64,000 nucleotides of DNA from Glebionis coronaria (Eukaryota; Streptophyta; Magnoliopsida; Asterales; Asteraceae): the NCBI GenBank assembly GCA_025667525.1, contig CM046875.1:122874340-122938339 (forward strand). The letters run 5' to 3'. Below, piece by piece: positions 11,073-23,631 of the stretch (within the stretch, counting starts at the first letter, position 1; each line of letters begins with the position of its first letter). The notes beneath the pieces were generated by a model. The model saw only the letters and a program-made list of their open reading frames with translations, ran no database searches and had not been told where the DNA came from. The translations under genes were made by a program, and so were the position numbers.

Positions 11073-14000
11073 TGTAACACCCCCAAATTTACACAATTCA
11101 ATACAGTGGCAGACTCGTTAGTGTTACGGGATAGCACATTACTCACATCATAGACAACGCTTAAAAATCGCGTCGTTTAATAATAAAGCAATTCCATTCA
11201 TAAATATCAATTTTACATAGGTCCCAAGTCATATTATTTCATACAAAGTTTTACAAAGCATTTGAATGGAAATAAGAATTTAGGTGTGGGCCATGATTTC
11301 TTGTTGTCTTCCCGAGAATTACCTTCAAGTACCTGAGATAAAACATGTTAAAAAAAAGGTCAGCGATAACGCCGAGTGAATTCATAGAGTTTAATAAAAC
11401 CATCAATATATCATCGGTACAAAAGTATTACCAAAAATCATTTTGTACAAATCATTGTAATAGGGCATAATATAGCCAAAGTCATTTTTATACAAATCCT
11501 TATCGAAAATCATAATATAGGCATTTGCCTTAAAAATCATTATACGAGCCAATGTCGTAAAAACATCATACAATACGTCTTATGACGTTGTATAAAGTTA
11601 AATAAAAACCGTTATATGAATATGGTTATGTAAAACCAAAACACGAACATAATATCAATAGTATGACCCCGTATTGCTAGTCAGGCAATACATCGTAATT
11701 CGGTGCGTTTAGTAGTATTTCGTTAACTGGATTATTATAAGCCGCATGACATTGTTACTTTACGACAACAAACAACGGGTAGCTAGCCCGAAACTCATTT
11801 GCCCATCTAAATTAGCGTGTCGTCACAAAGGTCACGCTATGTAAATCTTCTCATACATAAATTCGCTTACCAATCAATGTGGCAGGACGGGGATCAACCG
11901 TCATGGCGCGAACTGGGGTGATCGTCCCCAAATAGTACTATTATATGCATAAGCGTCTACCAAATCCCGGTAGTTCACAATTCATGCTAATGGGACTTTT
12001 AGTGACATAACCTAACTTTAATAATCCATTTTATTTCATCTATCGGGTCATTTAATCATTCATCGGGTCATACAATCATTCGGGTCCAAATCAATAAACA
12101 AACAATCGGGACAATTTGTGTCCTATTTCATAAAAACTAACATGTTATCTCCCTCGCGGGTTTATAAAACATTTCATAAAAACATTTAAAAGAGTGCGAG
12201 GCTATGAACTCGCGTTGATGTGGGAAGGCGGGTTATCGGCAATTCGGATGTACGGTACGTGCTTCAATCACGGAAACCTAGACAATTAATACTCGTCTTA
12301 GACTCTTGTCCAATGACTTTATTAAAATAACAATTATGTATACATATTATGATTATATATATATGATGATCAAGTGGGTTTATATTCATTCACTCATTTT
12401 TGTGTTTATGTATTGGTAACTTCTTACTAGTTTACTAGTTTTACCTATTTACGTGTTTTAGGTCCAATAAGCCTATTATAAGTTTATTAACCTGTATTAA
12501 TCCATTTCATACTTGTATTATCAGTATTTATACTTTACATGTTGGGCCCAAATGGGTTAAGCCCAATAAATAAGTTTATAAGTGTGTTAGTCTATTTTGT
12601 TGTATTATTAGTCCAATAACGTTAACTTAGCCCGTTAATGTCCGTTTGTTATATAGTTCGGGTTTTATCGGTTTTTACTTGTTATATATGTTTATATATC
12701 AGTATATGAGTTTTCTAAAGTTCACATTAGACGGGTCCAACCGTCTAAGTTTTATTTAGCAAAAACGTTAATTTTACGGTAATAGCCGAAAAAGTCGTAA
12801 AAATCATGTTTATAGTTTTATAACTTATAAAACTTATCAAACTACCATTTCTATAACATGTCCATTTATTTATCCCTATACATATTTATATAAATGTATT
12901 ATATAAGTTAGTGGGTTTTAATTCACATTTTATACTATTTTTATTTGAGTGCTTATATAATACTATTATACTTTAATTTCCAAAATCTGATTTTTACTTT
13001 CATGTTCACCAAAACAGCCATATCTAGAGTTCTATATGGAGATAGAAGCTCAAATTTTTATGACATAAACTAAATGATATGTGTTCCATTTAACTCTTCT
13101 ATATCTACTGTTGAATCAGCTTCTAAGTATTTTCTAAAAATCGTCCAAAACAGTGAACTCAGATTTGTACTCTAAACTTGTTTTGGTCATATCTCACTCA
13201 TAATAATGATTCCATTGCATGGCCAACTCTCACATGTGTACAAGACATATTACTTACTGTATATCCATAATATATGTCATTTTATCAGTTCATCACATGG
13301 TTCTTTACTGTTTTATACAGCCATCATTTTAAGCATGATTTTAACCTTTTTACATATAGTTTTTCATCTTTTTACCCATGATTATCAACACCAAATCCCC
13401 ACATAATATTTTTATCATCATATAATCATCATATACATATACAATAGGAAATAAAATACATTATTACATAATCAAAATAACAAGAGGATGGGGAGAACAA
13501 ACTTTATACCACCAAAGTGATGAAATGATGAGCTTTTGGATGAACAAGACATGGTTTTGGGTAACCAATCTTATGAGATATCAACACCACTTCTAGGATC
13601 ACCAAGTATTTGTAGATTCCTCCAAAAATCAGCCCTTGTTCTTCATAAAAACTCTTTGAGAAATCAGCCCCAAACTCCCTTGAAAACTTCTTTTTACATG
13701 TTAAGATCACCTCCAATCTTCATAACTTCAATGGGTTTTCATCATATGTAAATTATACATATGATTTATGGTTGAATAAGATCAAATGGGGGTTGTTTTG
13801 GATGAGTTTGGGACGAATTTTAGAGAGAGGGAGGAGAGTGTTTAGTGGTTTTCATGTGTTGAAATGAATGAAAATGGTTTGAGGTGGTGGTTTTGATGTT
13901 GGTTGCTAGTTTACAAGTAAACTAAGACATGTGTCTTAGCTTATCTTGTAAGCTTGACACCACATGGTGTTGTTAGCTTTGTTTAGCCATGTGTGGGGGT

Positions 14001-14531
14001 GGGACAAGTATGTACTTGTTCCATCCCCATTAATTTACGGGTATTTCTCGATTCTAGTTTCCTTGATTTGCGTGCCCTCGGGTCGTTTTACGAAAAACGT
14101 TTTTATAAATTATGAAGCAACGGCACAAAACGAATCTAATAAAAATTGTCTCGTCAAAAACAGAGTTTAAAAATGTAAATACGTAAACCTAGGGTTTCCG
14201 GTTTAGTCGTAAAGGACGTTAAATTATGAAAGTAAGTCCTAATCTCTTCTCGTAAATTTGTGAGTTTATGAACCAACACAAATTTAAAACTCCAAAATAA
14301 TATTCACGGATAAATTTATTTCCTGAAATGTCGGACTGTCACCAAAGACGGTGTATGTAAACGTAAGCACGTAACGTAGAATCCTCCGGTTTAGACGTAG
14401 TCGATGCTACTTCAAGACGTAAACCCAAATTTCTTCACAAAAATAAGTGACTTCATAATATAACATTAAAAAAATGTTTTTAAATAATATTTGAGAATAA
14501 AATATAAACCATAAATTGACGGATTGTCACA
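11073..14531 (-). repeat. 3' LTR of element C
   Basis: A 3.46 kb LTR about 99% identical by eye to 37085-40551. On its right the minus strand reads a purine-rich AGGGGTAAATGC just before the LTR start, a plausible polypurine tract, which makes this the 3' LTR. No coding capacity is supported; the short frames at 13206-13751 and 13964-14170 recur in the other LTR only because the DNA does. Confidence 0.88.
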
Positions 14532-14548
14532 GCATTTACCCCTAAACA
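14532..14548 (-). other. Polypurine tract of element C (proposed)
   Basis: The minus strand reads CCTGTTTAGGGGTAAATGC immediately 5' of the LTR start TGTGACAATCC. Polypurine tracts prime plus-strand DNA synthesis next to the 3' LTR. The tract is short and interrupted, so the call is moderate. A 19-base copy occurs at 16480-16498. Confidence 0.5.
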
Positions 14549-17500
14549 GGATCTTTGTCCTCAAAGATCATCTTATCTTACTACTCGCTTCTTATAGAGG
14601 TAGAGACATGTGGGTATTTCCTCCACATTCGGTCTTTTCTTACAAGTGAAATTCATTACAATACGCGAGTTTCATCAAACATGACTACGGGAATAAGATC
14701 AGGCTTAATGTTGACTTACTTTCTCTATCCATGATGTTCACGGGTTGTTGATGAATGCAACTTTTCGCCGATCTAAACTTTATTAAGGAATAGTTAGATT
14801 TTCACTTGATAGACATTTTATCAAGTCAGATATACGAATCATAATTCACGCATCCCTTGAAGTCCTAGGGTAGATCCAGCTTATATGCCTTTCAACCAAC
14901 TTTTTACATCATCTCAATGGTCCCATACTACGGGGACTATATCCCATGATCTTTCAGATCATCAATTCATTTTTCCATGGTTAATATTTTTGGCATAACT
15001 TCGCTACCCATCTGGCACTTCAAGATCTACATTTCATATTCATATAACCTCCTGCCCACTACCGGCAGTCAATAATCACATCCTAATTTCAACAATCATT
15101 TCAGGTCTCGCGGGTCGAGTATTTTGTAAGGTTAGGTTCGCCATCATAGGAAACCTTAAACCTAAAAGACATGTCCAACTCACAATGGGTGTATGTCGGG
15201 TGTCTTCATCTCAACTCCTGCTTATAGATGCTCTAATTTTTAAATCTTAACAAGATTCGATCTTGATCCTAACACTATAATTATCAATGATAATCTCTCC
15301 AAAGGAAAAAGATTATACGGTTCATTACCAAAGGTCAATCATTCAAACATAAAACAAAACTTCTAGTATTTTGTATCGTTACTGTACCTCGTCCCTTCGA
15401 TTGGGATGGTAAACAGCACTCTCATCAAGGTTCGTTCCCAATGACTTCTGAGCAAATCTCTAGAAATTCGATGCGAAGCGAGGATCTTGATAGAGATGAT
15501 TGATACGGCACACTATGTTTTCATAACTCCTTTAAATACAAAAGAGTCAATTTCTTCATCAAGAATTTATCATTAACGAGAATGATATTAGCAGATTTGG
15601 TCAGTCTGTCGATGATGACCTAAATCGAATCAAATTCAGATGATGACCTTTGCGATAGCTAGACGTTTACTAATGTATGAGGCGGTGTCTGCCTTCATAA
15701 TTTGCCATCAGTACAACTTCTTCAGATAAAAATTACACTAAACCAGAAATGGCATGAATAGAATACTTATACTTACAAGATTCCAATATAACTATATCTC
15801 ACAATCTCTATTTTTAGGCAACCTCAAGTGGCCTGTTATACATTCAACGGCATCGGCTTCTCAATTTTGATGGTTCACATTAGCTGCGAACCCCTTTTTA
15901 TTATCTATATTTTCCTTTTTACAAATATTGTTTATTTCTATATTGTTCGGCAGTTTATTTTGCACATTCATTATTAAGGAACATGTCCTAATTGATTCTT
16001 TATATTTTTTTTTTTTACATAATGTGTCAGTAATTACGTTCACCTTCCTCCTGATGAAATATATATAACATGACCGTATTCATTCAAAATTTCGTTCTTC
16101 ATATTTTCTAAGTTCTAGTTCTATCTCAACTATTATTTTTATCTGTTTTACTCAATCCGACGTTTAAAGCGTCGATAGTTATTACAACTAATTAAATATT
16201 AAATATTCAATTTTTATGAAACGTGAACGTAAAGATTTTAAATTTCTTAGTCTGTTTAATTATATGAAAATGTTCAAAATAATTTTAAATTTAATTAACA
16301 CGATTTTTGTTGATTTATCGATAATAATTAATAGGATTCGTAAATGTTCGAAAAAAAAATCTTTGTTTATGTTTTGGTCAAAATTTTCTTAGTTGAAAAA
16401 GCGTAAATTATCGTTATTTCAAGTCATGGTTTAAATGGTTTCCTCAATCCCTCTTAGGTTGTCTTGAGGTATACACAAACATTTACCCCTAAACAGGAGT
16501 TTAGTTAAATGATTTGTGTATAAGGGAATAATCCCTCAAAAGTTCTTTTCGATAAAACATTTGTCAAAACATATTTGCACTTTCTTTTTGGTAAAAATCC
16601 AAAGTCTTAAAAGGGCTCTTAATTTTTGAAGAGTCAATATATTTCATTATCTTATTAATCACACGATCAAATAATGTAAAAGATTAAATCTTAAATCACA
16701 TGTTAATTATTCAAGGTACAGGTTTTCATTGTTCGGCCAATTTAGGGCAATCTATAAATAATTACTAACTCCTTCTTATACTTATAAACAAACAAATGGT
16801 CCTTAATGATCACGAGCATGAATTCATCAAATTACAGCCTATACACGTGATTCACCAAATTTTATGGATGCTACATGTGTATTAGTCAATCCAAACGTCA
16901 TCACGTGAAACTCATAATGTTTATTACAAGTACCGGATGTAGTGATTGGAATAGATAATCTCCTTCGCGGACGCGAAATTGATAATAACCATGCCATGGA
17001 TCAAATCTTTAAAACATACGCTAGAACCTTGTAAATGATCGAACAAATCTTCCATTTCGAGTCATGGATATCGTTTCCGATTGTCAATTTACTCAGTTCA
17101 CAGTAATCTATAAATATAAGGAATGATAACACCATAGCTCTTCATGATGACGAGCTCGGTAGAATAAAATCTTTCTCCGACAACTCTCTCAGTTGTACGG
17201 TAATTCCTTTAATTCAGATGGTGCTGACGTGCAGTGCACAAGCCACAGGTGCAGCACCGAGAATATAATCAATACCAAATTCAACTTGCCTTAATGGCGA
17301 AAGTCTAGGTAATTCATCAATAAATATCTCCTAAAGTTTTAGATAACGGAAACATCTTTTAATAATTTCATATTAGGTTCTTTCTAGATTATAATATCTA
17401 TGATTAATTCACAACCATTCATGGTATAATTTCAAGTCTAAATGCAGGATTGGTCATCCTTCAAGAATTATTTAGATCACTTTTGATAATCAACATCTTA

Positions 17501-19598
17501 TCTTTTAGGGGAATTCTACTCGAGTTCCCATCAATTAAGACAATGTCGTCATGTCATAATCAATCAATCCATTCTACTGGCATTACCAACTTTTCAGCTT
17601 TATTGTCGTCGATAAGATGTGAACTTCTCAAAAGACTAATAATAACTCATAATCCTTCACAAATTCAAGGATATCTGGAGACATAACTAACCTTAAAAGA
17701 GTAAGTTCAACGCATAATCTACATGAGAGAATTTTAAATCAGGTACAGACGAAAACATTTAACGAATATGAATATATCCCATGTTTTCATAATTTGAGTA
17801 CGCATTCGAAAGCTCCTCGGATAGTTACCCAGGTCATTCAAATGAAATCAAATCATAAGAAATGATAAGAACATCAATACATCCAGTCGGGTATCAAAAC
17901 TCGGTAATCAGATACTTTTCCTAAGAATCTCACTACGGGAGAATTGGACAAGAAAGAATTGTCAATTGTCAAATAAGACAATTTCCACAGATGAGTAAAT
18001 TCGACTCAGAAGAATAGATGCTACAGGCACATATGTAGGTGTCCCTAACACTATGTCCTTATTCTTCACTTCTTGCAGATCTCATAAATTTTAATCTTTC
18101 ACAATCTTCAAAGAAAATTTAGTGTTTATTAATCAGTTTTATGGTGACTACTAATCAGCCTTGCATGGTCCATTCCAAATTGTATGTAGGCGCGCAACTA
18201 TATACAATTTCAAGATTAACGATGCAATACTCAGTTCGTCAAAATTTTATCATCATGTTTATAATAAAAATATTTTCATGCTTAATTCTTAAATAAGAAT
18301 CTATAATAAATTTACAAAGATTTTCTGTGTTCTAAAAACAATCAAGTTTTCCAAGGTGTTTTATAAACAACTTCATGTCGATAACGATTATTTATAAGTC
18401 TCACTTTAAATAATCCATATGGTGATGAAAACCCAATTTTCCTCAAGGGATACTGTTTTAACTTATAAAAACAATGAGTGATCTGCAAAAGAGTGATGAA
18501 GAGTTGTTTACCAAGAACTAACCACAATATAATAGGAAATGAGCTTAGCCAATTAATCATGAGGTTTATGACCTCGATGGCACTCACGAACAATAATTCA
18601 CAACGTAACTCAATTCAAGATGAATACTTGTTCAATGGTTGCATCACTAATGCGAACATTAGGATGATGCAATAAAAGATAGATAACATCGATACATGTA
18701 GAATTTAGTAATCAAAGGTAGTCTTTTCATTAATCTCAAACAAGTCAAAATTGTACCGTAACACATTACGTGTCACTATGTCATACAATTCCAAGAACTT
18801 ATCCTACCAACTGATGTCTCAGTTAAGTTGGGGATTTTTAAAAGATACCATAATGAATACTAATCTACAAGAGTCATTAGGTGTTCCACATGTCCCGAAA
18901 GATCCATCGGTCCCTATTCAGAAGAAGATTTCTTCAATTTATTTCCTGGACACTGGGCATCCTCATTATTGGACAATGGCCTAGGAACAACCCTTAATCA
19001 CGAATCAACAATCATTTAAAACCTTATAATTAAATCACAGGACTTAACGACTTCCTCTTAACAATTTCTTATTCCATACAAGTTAAATTTTTACTTCATT
19101 CAAGTTTCAACCAATTTTATACTCAATTCGATGTCCTACCTCATTTTCCATTACTTTCAACCTTATTCTTAAACCTTAAAAGGGCAATAAAAGCTCGATA
19201 TGATCAACACTTTAATTTCCAATCCTATAGCTCTTACAAAAACAATTATCAAATAAGTCGCTAGTATGAAATGACTCGATCATTCAACTAGACTTCTCGG
19301 AAAGGTACTAGTGGCATGAGGCTTTTGGGTAATGGTTCCAATGACAGCCTCAAGTGCAACATTCACCCTTTCGATTTCAAATTAAGAATTGGATGACAAC
19401 GAATCAGATGACATCTTTCTAGGTGGTAACGTTTTGTCAAACTCCACTCTATAAGGAAAGATCGTCATGACATCGATATCAGTTTTAATCTAGCCAATTC
19501 TTCTTCAATATCATAATCAACTACTATCAACATTTCTATGAATATCAACCATTTGTTGGGATCATAAACATCCACAACTTGGTTTAGATCTAGGATAG
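14532..19598 (-). pseudogene. Decayed gag-pol interior of element C
   Basis: No frame exceeds about 83 codons, yet nucleotide similarity to B can be traced in minus-strand order. 14560-14660 resembles B's chromodomain end; 15380-15740 resembles integrase (compare 7290-7740); 16780-17170 resembles RT (compare 8790-9160); 17170-17350 resembles the protease-RT linker (compare 9180-9370); 17530-17620 resembles protease (compare 9600-9660). The part near 18880-19400 may be nucleocapsid and gag. The RNase H interval (15850-16780) is not recognisable. The frame is far beyond function. Confidence 0.65.
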
Positions 19599-20800
19599 TG
19601 ATAGTTGAAGTTTTTACCACTCTTTAGGAAAAGAGCAATAAATAGGGCAAGTGAGCACGACGATTTAGGAAAACCGTGTGTGTAAGACCCTAAAAGTGAG
19701 TTCGTTCTCGAGGAGGCAAGTGCGTTGTGTATTGAATTGATATTGATTTGTGATTATATGATTGAGAAAGAAGTGGGATTAGAAGAGAAAGACGGTTACA
19801 AAGACGAATTAAACTAAGACGAAAAAGGCGATTACGCAAAACCGTAAATAGTGCCAAAATTAAAATTTTAACCTAAAAATTCCTAAAAATTACTAAAAAT
19901 CCCCAATAATATTCTAAGAGTTTACAAAAAATCCAAACTTGCTAAAACCTTTTAATTAATTAGATAATGACTTTTTAATGCTAATTAAAGCCCTAAAAAT
20001 CACTTTTAATTATTAAAAAGCCTTAAACAAGATCTTATAGTTTGTAAACCTCAAAAATATTCTAATTAAGCTAAAAACTATTTTTAAATTTTAAAACCAA
20101 ATTAAACTATTTTTAAACACTTAAAACTATTAAAATCTATTAAATCTTAAATTAATTCTAGAAATTAATTGAAAAGTCTTAAAAATATTTGGAAAGTGAC
20201 AAAACTCCTAATTAAATGTCCTTAACCTAGGAAAAATGTAAAAACTAAAAAAAAATCAAACTTCAATTTTTAATAATTAAAATAATATTAAAATATTCAA
20301 AAAAATAAAAAGTTTATAAATAAATTCTAAAAAATTACCAAAAATCTTAAATAATGTAACTAAAACAAAAATGCAATCCAAATTTTCTGAAACTTATTTA
20401 ATAATTTTATATTAAATTTTAAAGTTGCTTAAAAACCCTAAAATCCTATAAAATAAAAAATAAGCTAAATTGAAAACCCAAATAGCTGTAAACCTCAAAA
20501 ATATGATTAAAAACCTAAAAACTATTTTTTCAGATTTTTAATATACCTTTTACTATTTTTTAATGACTTTCTAAAATAAAAAGTTAAAATAATCCTAATA
20601 AATTAATTAATAAAGGGAAAAATATAATTTTTGCTCAGAAAAGTCAAAAACCCTAATATAATCCTAGGAAAAATGCTAAACAGGAAAAAGCTAAAAGAAA
20701 TAAGCTAGAAATAGCTTATTTAAAAGCTGATGGTCAAATAAGCTATAAAACAAATAACCCTTAAGTAAGTAATGAAATGAAACTTAAACGTAAAAAACCA

Positions 20801-20866
20801 TCCGGATCACTGGTAAACACGTTACTCCTCCAAACGGGAGGTCGCGTGTTCGAGCCCAGGCCAGGT
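20801..20866 (+). repeat. tRNA-like (SINE-like) block in D 3' LTR
   Basis: The plus strand, antisense to D, shows a tRNA-shaped order. There is a D-arm-like CACTGGTAAACACG, an anticodon-arm-like CCTCC/GGAGG stem (20826-20842), then a B-box-like TGTTCGAGCC (20847-20856; consensus GGTTCGANNCC). A T-rich run follows at 20871-20891. This is the internal Pol III promoter layout of tRNA genes and plant SINEs. No full acceptor stem is seen, so it is a relic or a SINE head rather than a tRNA gene. Confidence 0.45.
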
Positions 20867-21100
20867 GAGTTTTTGCTGTTATTTTTTTTTCTTTTAAGAC
20901 ACAATCCAGTGACCTTGTTAAGCTCAAAAACACAACTCAAATCCAATTTTAACAAGATTCAAGCAAGATTGAAACCAAAACGTGCCCAGTTAAGGCAATG
21001 TTTCTGATGAACACTTAGAGTGTTAACTTCACTTGTGAAGATTGTCAAGAGGACTTGATTTGTTGGCGTTATGATGATGTTTGATGGACAAATGGGGCAC

Positions 21101-21125
21101 CCCTACACTCAGTTGGAGTGTAGGG
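21101..21125. other. Perfect 10 bp stem-loop in D LTR
   Basis: CCCTACACTC, loop AGTTG, then GAGTGTAGGG. The identical hairpin is at 33936-33960 in the other LTR. It could act at RNA level (3' end formation, packaging) or simply be inherited; no function is shown. Confidence 0.6.
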
Positions 21126-23631
21126 AGTCAATAGAATGCACAAAAAAAACACAAGTATTACACCAAATCAAACACAAATGACAATAACAAGTTACTGATG
21201 TAGCTTATGTTTCTGATGAGTATTATGCTGATGCACTTAGCATAATAATGAAATTCAACCCTCAAAATCTTTCATACAAGTGTACGAGATCACACAAAAA
21301 CCATACACAGTCCTAAACAAACCTATAATCTAGCACTGATTCAGATATGATGCACAAATTCCAACAAAATCATATACAATAATGACTTTCTGATTTTTAC
21401 CACTTAAACCAATTTTCAAGCATGCATATGGTTTAAAACCTACTCAAATTGAAAACCAAGCTAGCCTAAAACCTATTGACAACCCAAAGAGTGTGTATAA
21501 CAAGTCTACAAGCAGATTCTAAACAATCTAAACCATTTAAAACACTGATCCAAACACCCCTTTATATTGCTGAAATCAAATTTAACAAAGCAATCCTACT
21601 CAAATCTAATTCAAACTGAATCAAGATACCTCTAACATGCATACAATCATAAATTGAGCACAACCAAACACTTAAACCAACACTTAAACAAATATCATAC
21701 AGATTCACCAAATTTCATATAAGTCATACAAGTTAAAATTTTTGGGAACTGAAAAAGGAACTAGGAAGCTACCTTGTTGGGCCTACATCCAGGCCCAACA
21801 GTGACTGAATAGTCACCTCCAAACAAGCCCGAGCTTGTGCTGAACTTGGTTGAGATTCTGATTAAGTTTTGCTTAACAAAAATGAATAAGATTGGTTCCT
21901 CTCTGAATCTGCTAAGAGAAAAGGGAAAAAAGCTTGTGTAAAAGCTTAAGAGCTTGCCCCTAGCTTATAGATTAAGCTAGAAGGAAACCTTAGCTTATGG
22001 GTAAGATTATGATAAACTAAAAAAAGAAATGACCAAACCAATGGCTTATTTAAACTTGGGTACCCACTACACCAGAACAAGCCATGGTGTCTTGGACATA
22101 CACAAGCTCAAATACCATCACACCAACACACTTAATCACCATTTTATCAGGTTCTGAATGAAATTTAAGAGTTGAGAAAAAAACTTGAAAAGAAAACAGA
22201 AACTTGGAAATTTGAAAACCTTTGCTGAAACTTAAACCAAACTCAACATGAAATGTAAAAGGAACTCAATCTTTCTCATCAACAAACTCAATACCATTTA
22301 TATTCCTTCATAAACTAGATTTACAAGGCTTGTGAAAAAGGAGAAAAAATCAAGAACAAACTAATGCTAAGTCCTATAATGCCTTTATATAGGCTTACAT
22401 TTGTTCTAGAAAGCTGAAAGAAACTTAAAACCCTAGTATGTAAACTTCCTTCATTGCCCTTGGAGATTCTTTGAAGATGCCATAAAGATGCCAAATTTTG
22501 AATTTCTCCAAGAACCCATGTGATGATCTTGGCTTGTAGCTGAGATGCCAGTTGTAAAAAGATGATCCCAGCCGTTGGTGTATCCTTTGGGAGCACGAAA
22601 TTCTTGTGAGTTGTTGATTTTCTACTGTGAGTTTATCTTGGAGTAGCAAGGGACCATTGGGGTGGGTTCCATGTTGAGGGTGATGGGTTTTTGGGAGTTG
22701 GGATTGGGTTAAGGAAGGTTTAATTTATGATCTGGAAAAATTGGGTGAAAAACCATTTGTTTTTGAGTTAATCAGGACTGGAAAAATTAGGGTTTATAGG
22801 GTAGTTTAGGAGGGGTTTTAATCTGATTAAGGAGTTGGGATTAATTTAAAAAGTGTTTAGGAGGGAAGGTTTTATTAAACTCGTTTAATAGTTTAATAGG
22901 CTGGTGGGATCTGACGTGGAGTAATGGGGAAAGTTGATTGGTGGAGGGAGTTGGGTGGGTGACGTGGCAGAAGGTGAGTGGTGGTGAGTGGTTTGTTTGT
23001 CTGGGCAGCTTTGGTCCCTATACTTCCTTTGTTTCTTCATGTTGTATAAAATGGCACAAACTTCTTTTCCCTTTGTAAACAAGTTTCATCGTTTGGCAAT
23101 TTTGGCACAAAAACTTAATAAGCTTGAAACAAGGACTAAACATGTAAATTCTTCAATATTCAAGGGCTGTTTTTGACATTTCTTCATTCTTTAAGGCTTT
23201 GACTTGTTTGTTGACTTCTTGGAGGACCATTATTGACAATTTAGTTTTGTTGAGGGACTAAATTTCCCAATTCTTCAAAGTTAAGGGTCCTTTTTGTAAT
23301 TTTGACAAACTTTAGGGACCAAACTTGTAATTATGAAGATACAAGGGTATAAAGTGTCAATTCTTCAAAGTTAGAGGACCAATCTTCATAATTCTTCAAA
23401 TCTTCAAGGGTTTTCTTTGGAAAATTCTTCATTAGGGCTTGGTTCATCGTGCGGCTTCGTTTCCCGTGTTCGTTTTTGCATGATTCTTGTGATCTTTTAT
23501 CATTTTCTCAATATCCGTACCTAAAATACACAAGCAACAAACACAAGCATATATTTGGGTATTTTGATGATATTTAATGCATTTTAAGCCCTATTTGGAC
23601 GATGAGACTATGTATAAAAGCAGTCTCATCA

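Larger units (their letters stand above)
19599..23631 (-). repeat. 3' LTR of element D
   Basis: A 4.03 kb complete LTR. On the plus strand it runs from TGATAGTTGAAG to CAGTCTCATCA; in element sense it starts TGATGAGACTGC and ends AACTATCA. It contains a tRNA-like block (20801-20866), a perfect 10 bp stem-loop (21101-21125) and a terminal inverted repeat GATGAGACT/AGTCTCATC (23601-23630). No coding region is supported. Confidence 0.92.

Noticed and set aside
13206..14170. Short open frames in the C LTR, repeated at 39237-40190
   Set aside because: They recur only because the LTR recurs; amino-acid composition is random and there are no motifs.
20801..20866. A functional tRNA gene
   Set aside because: No paired acceptor stem and an irregular anticodon arm; only box-like motifs.
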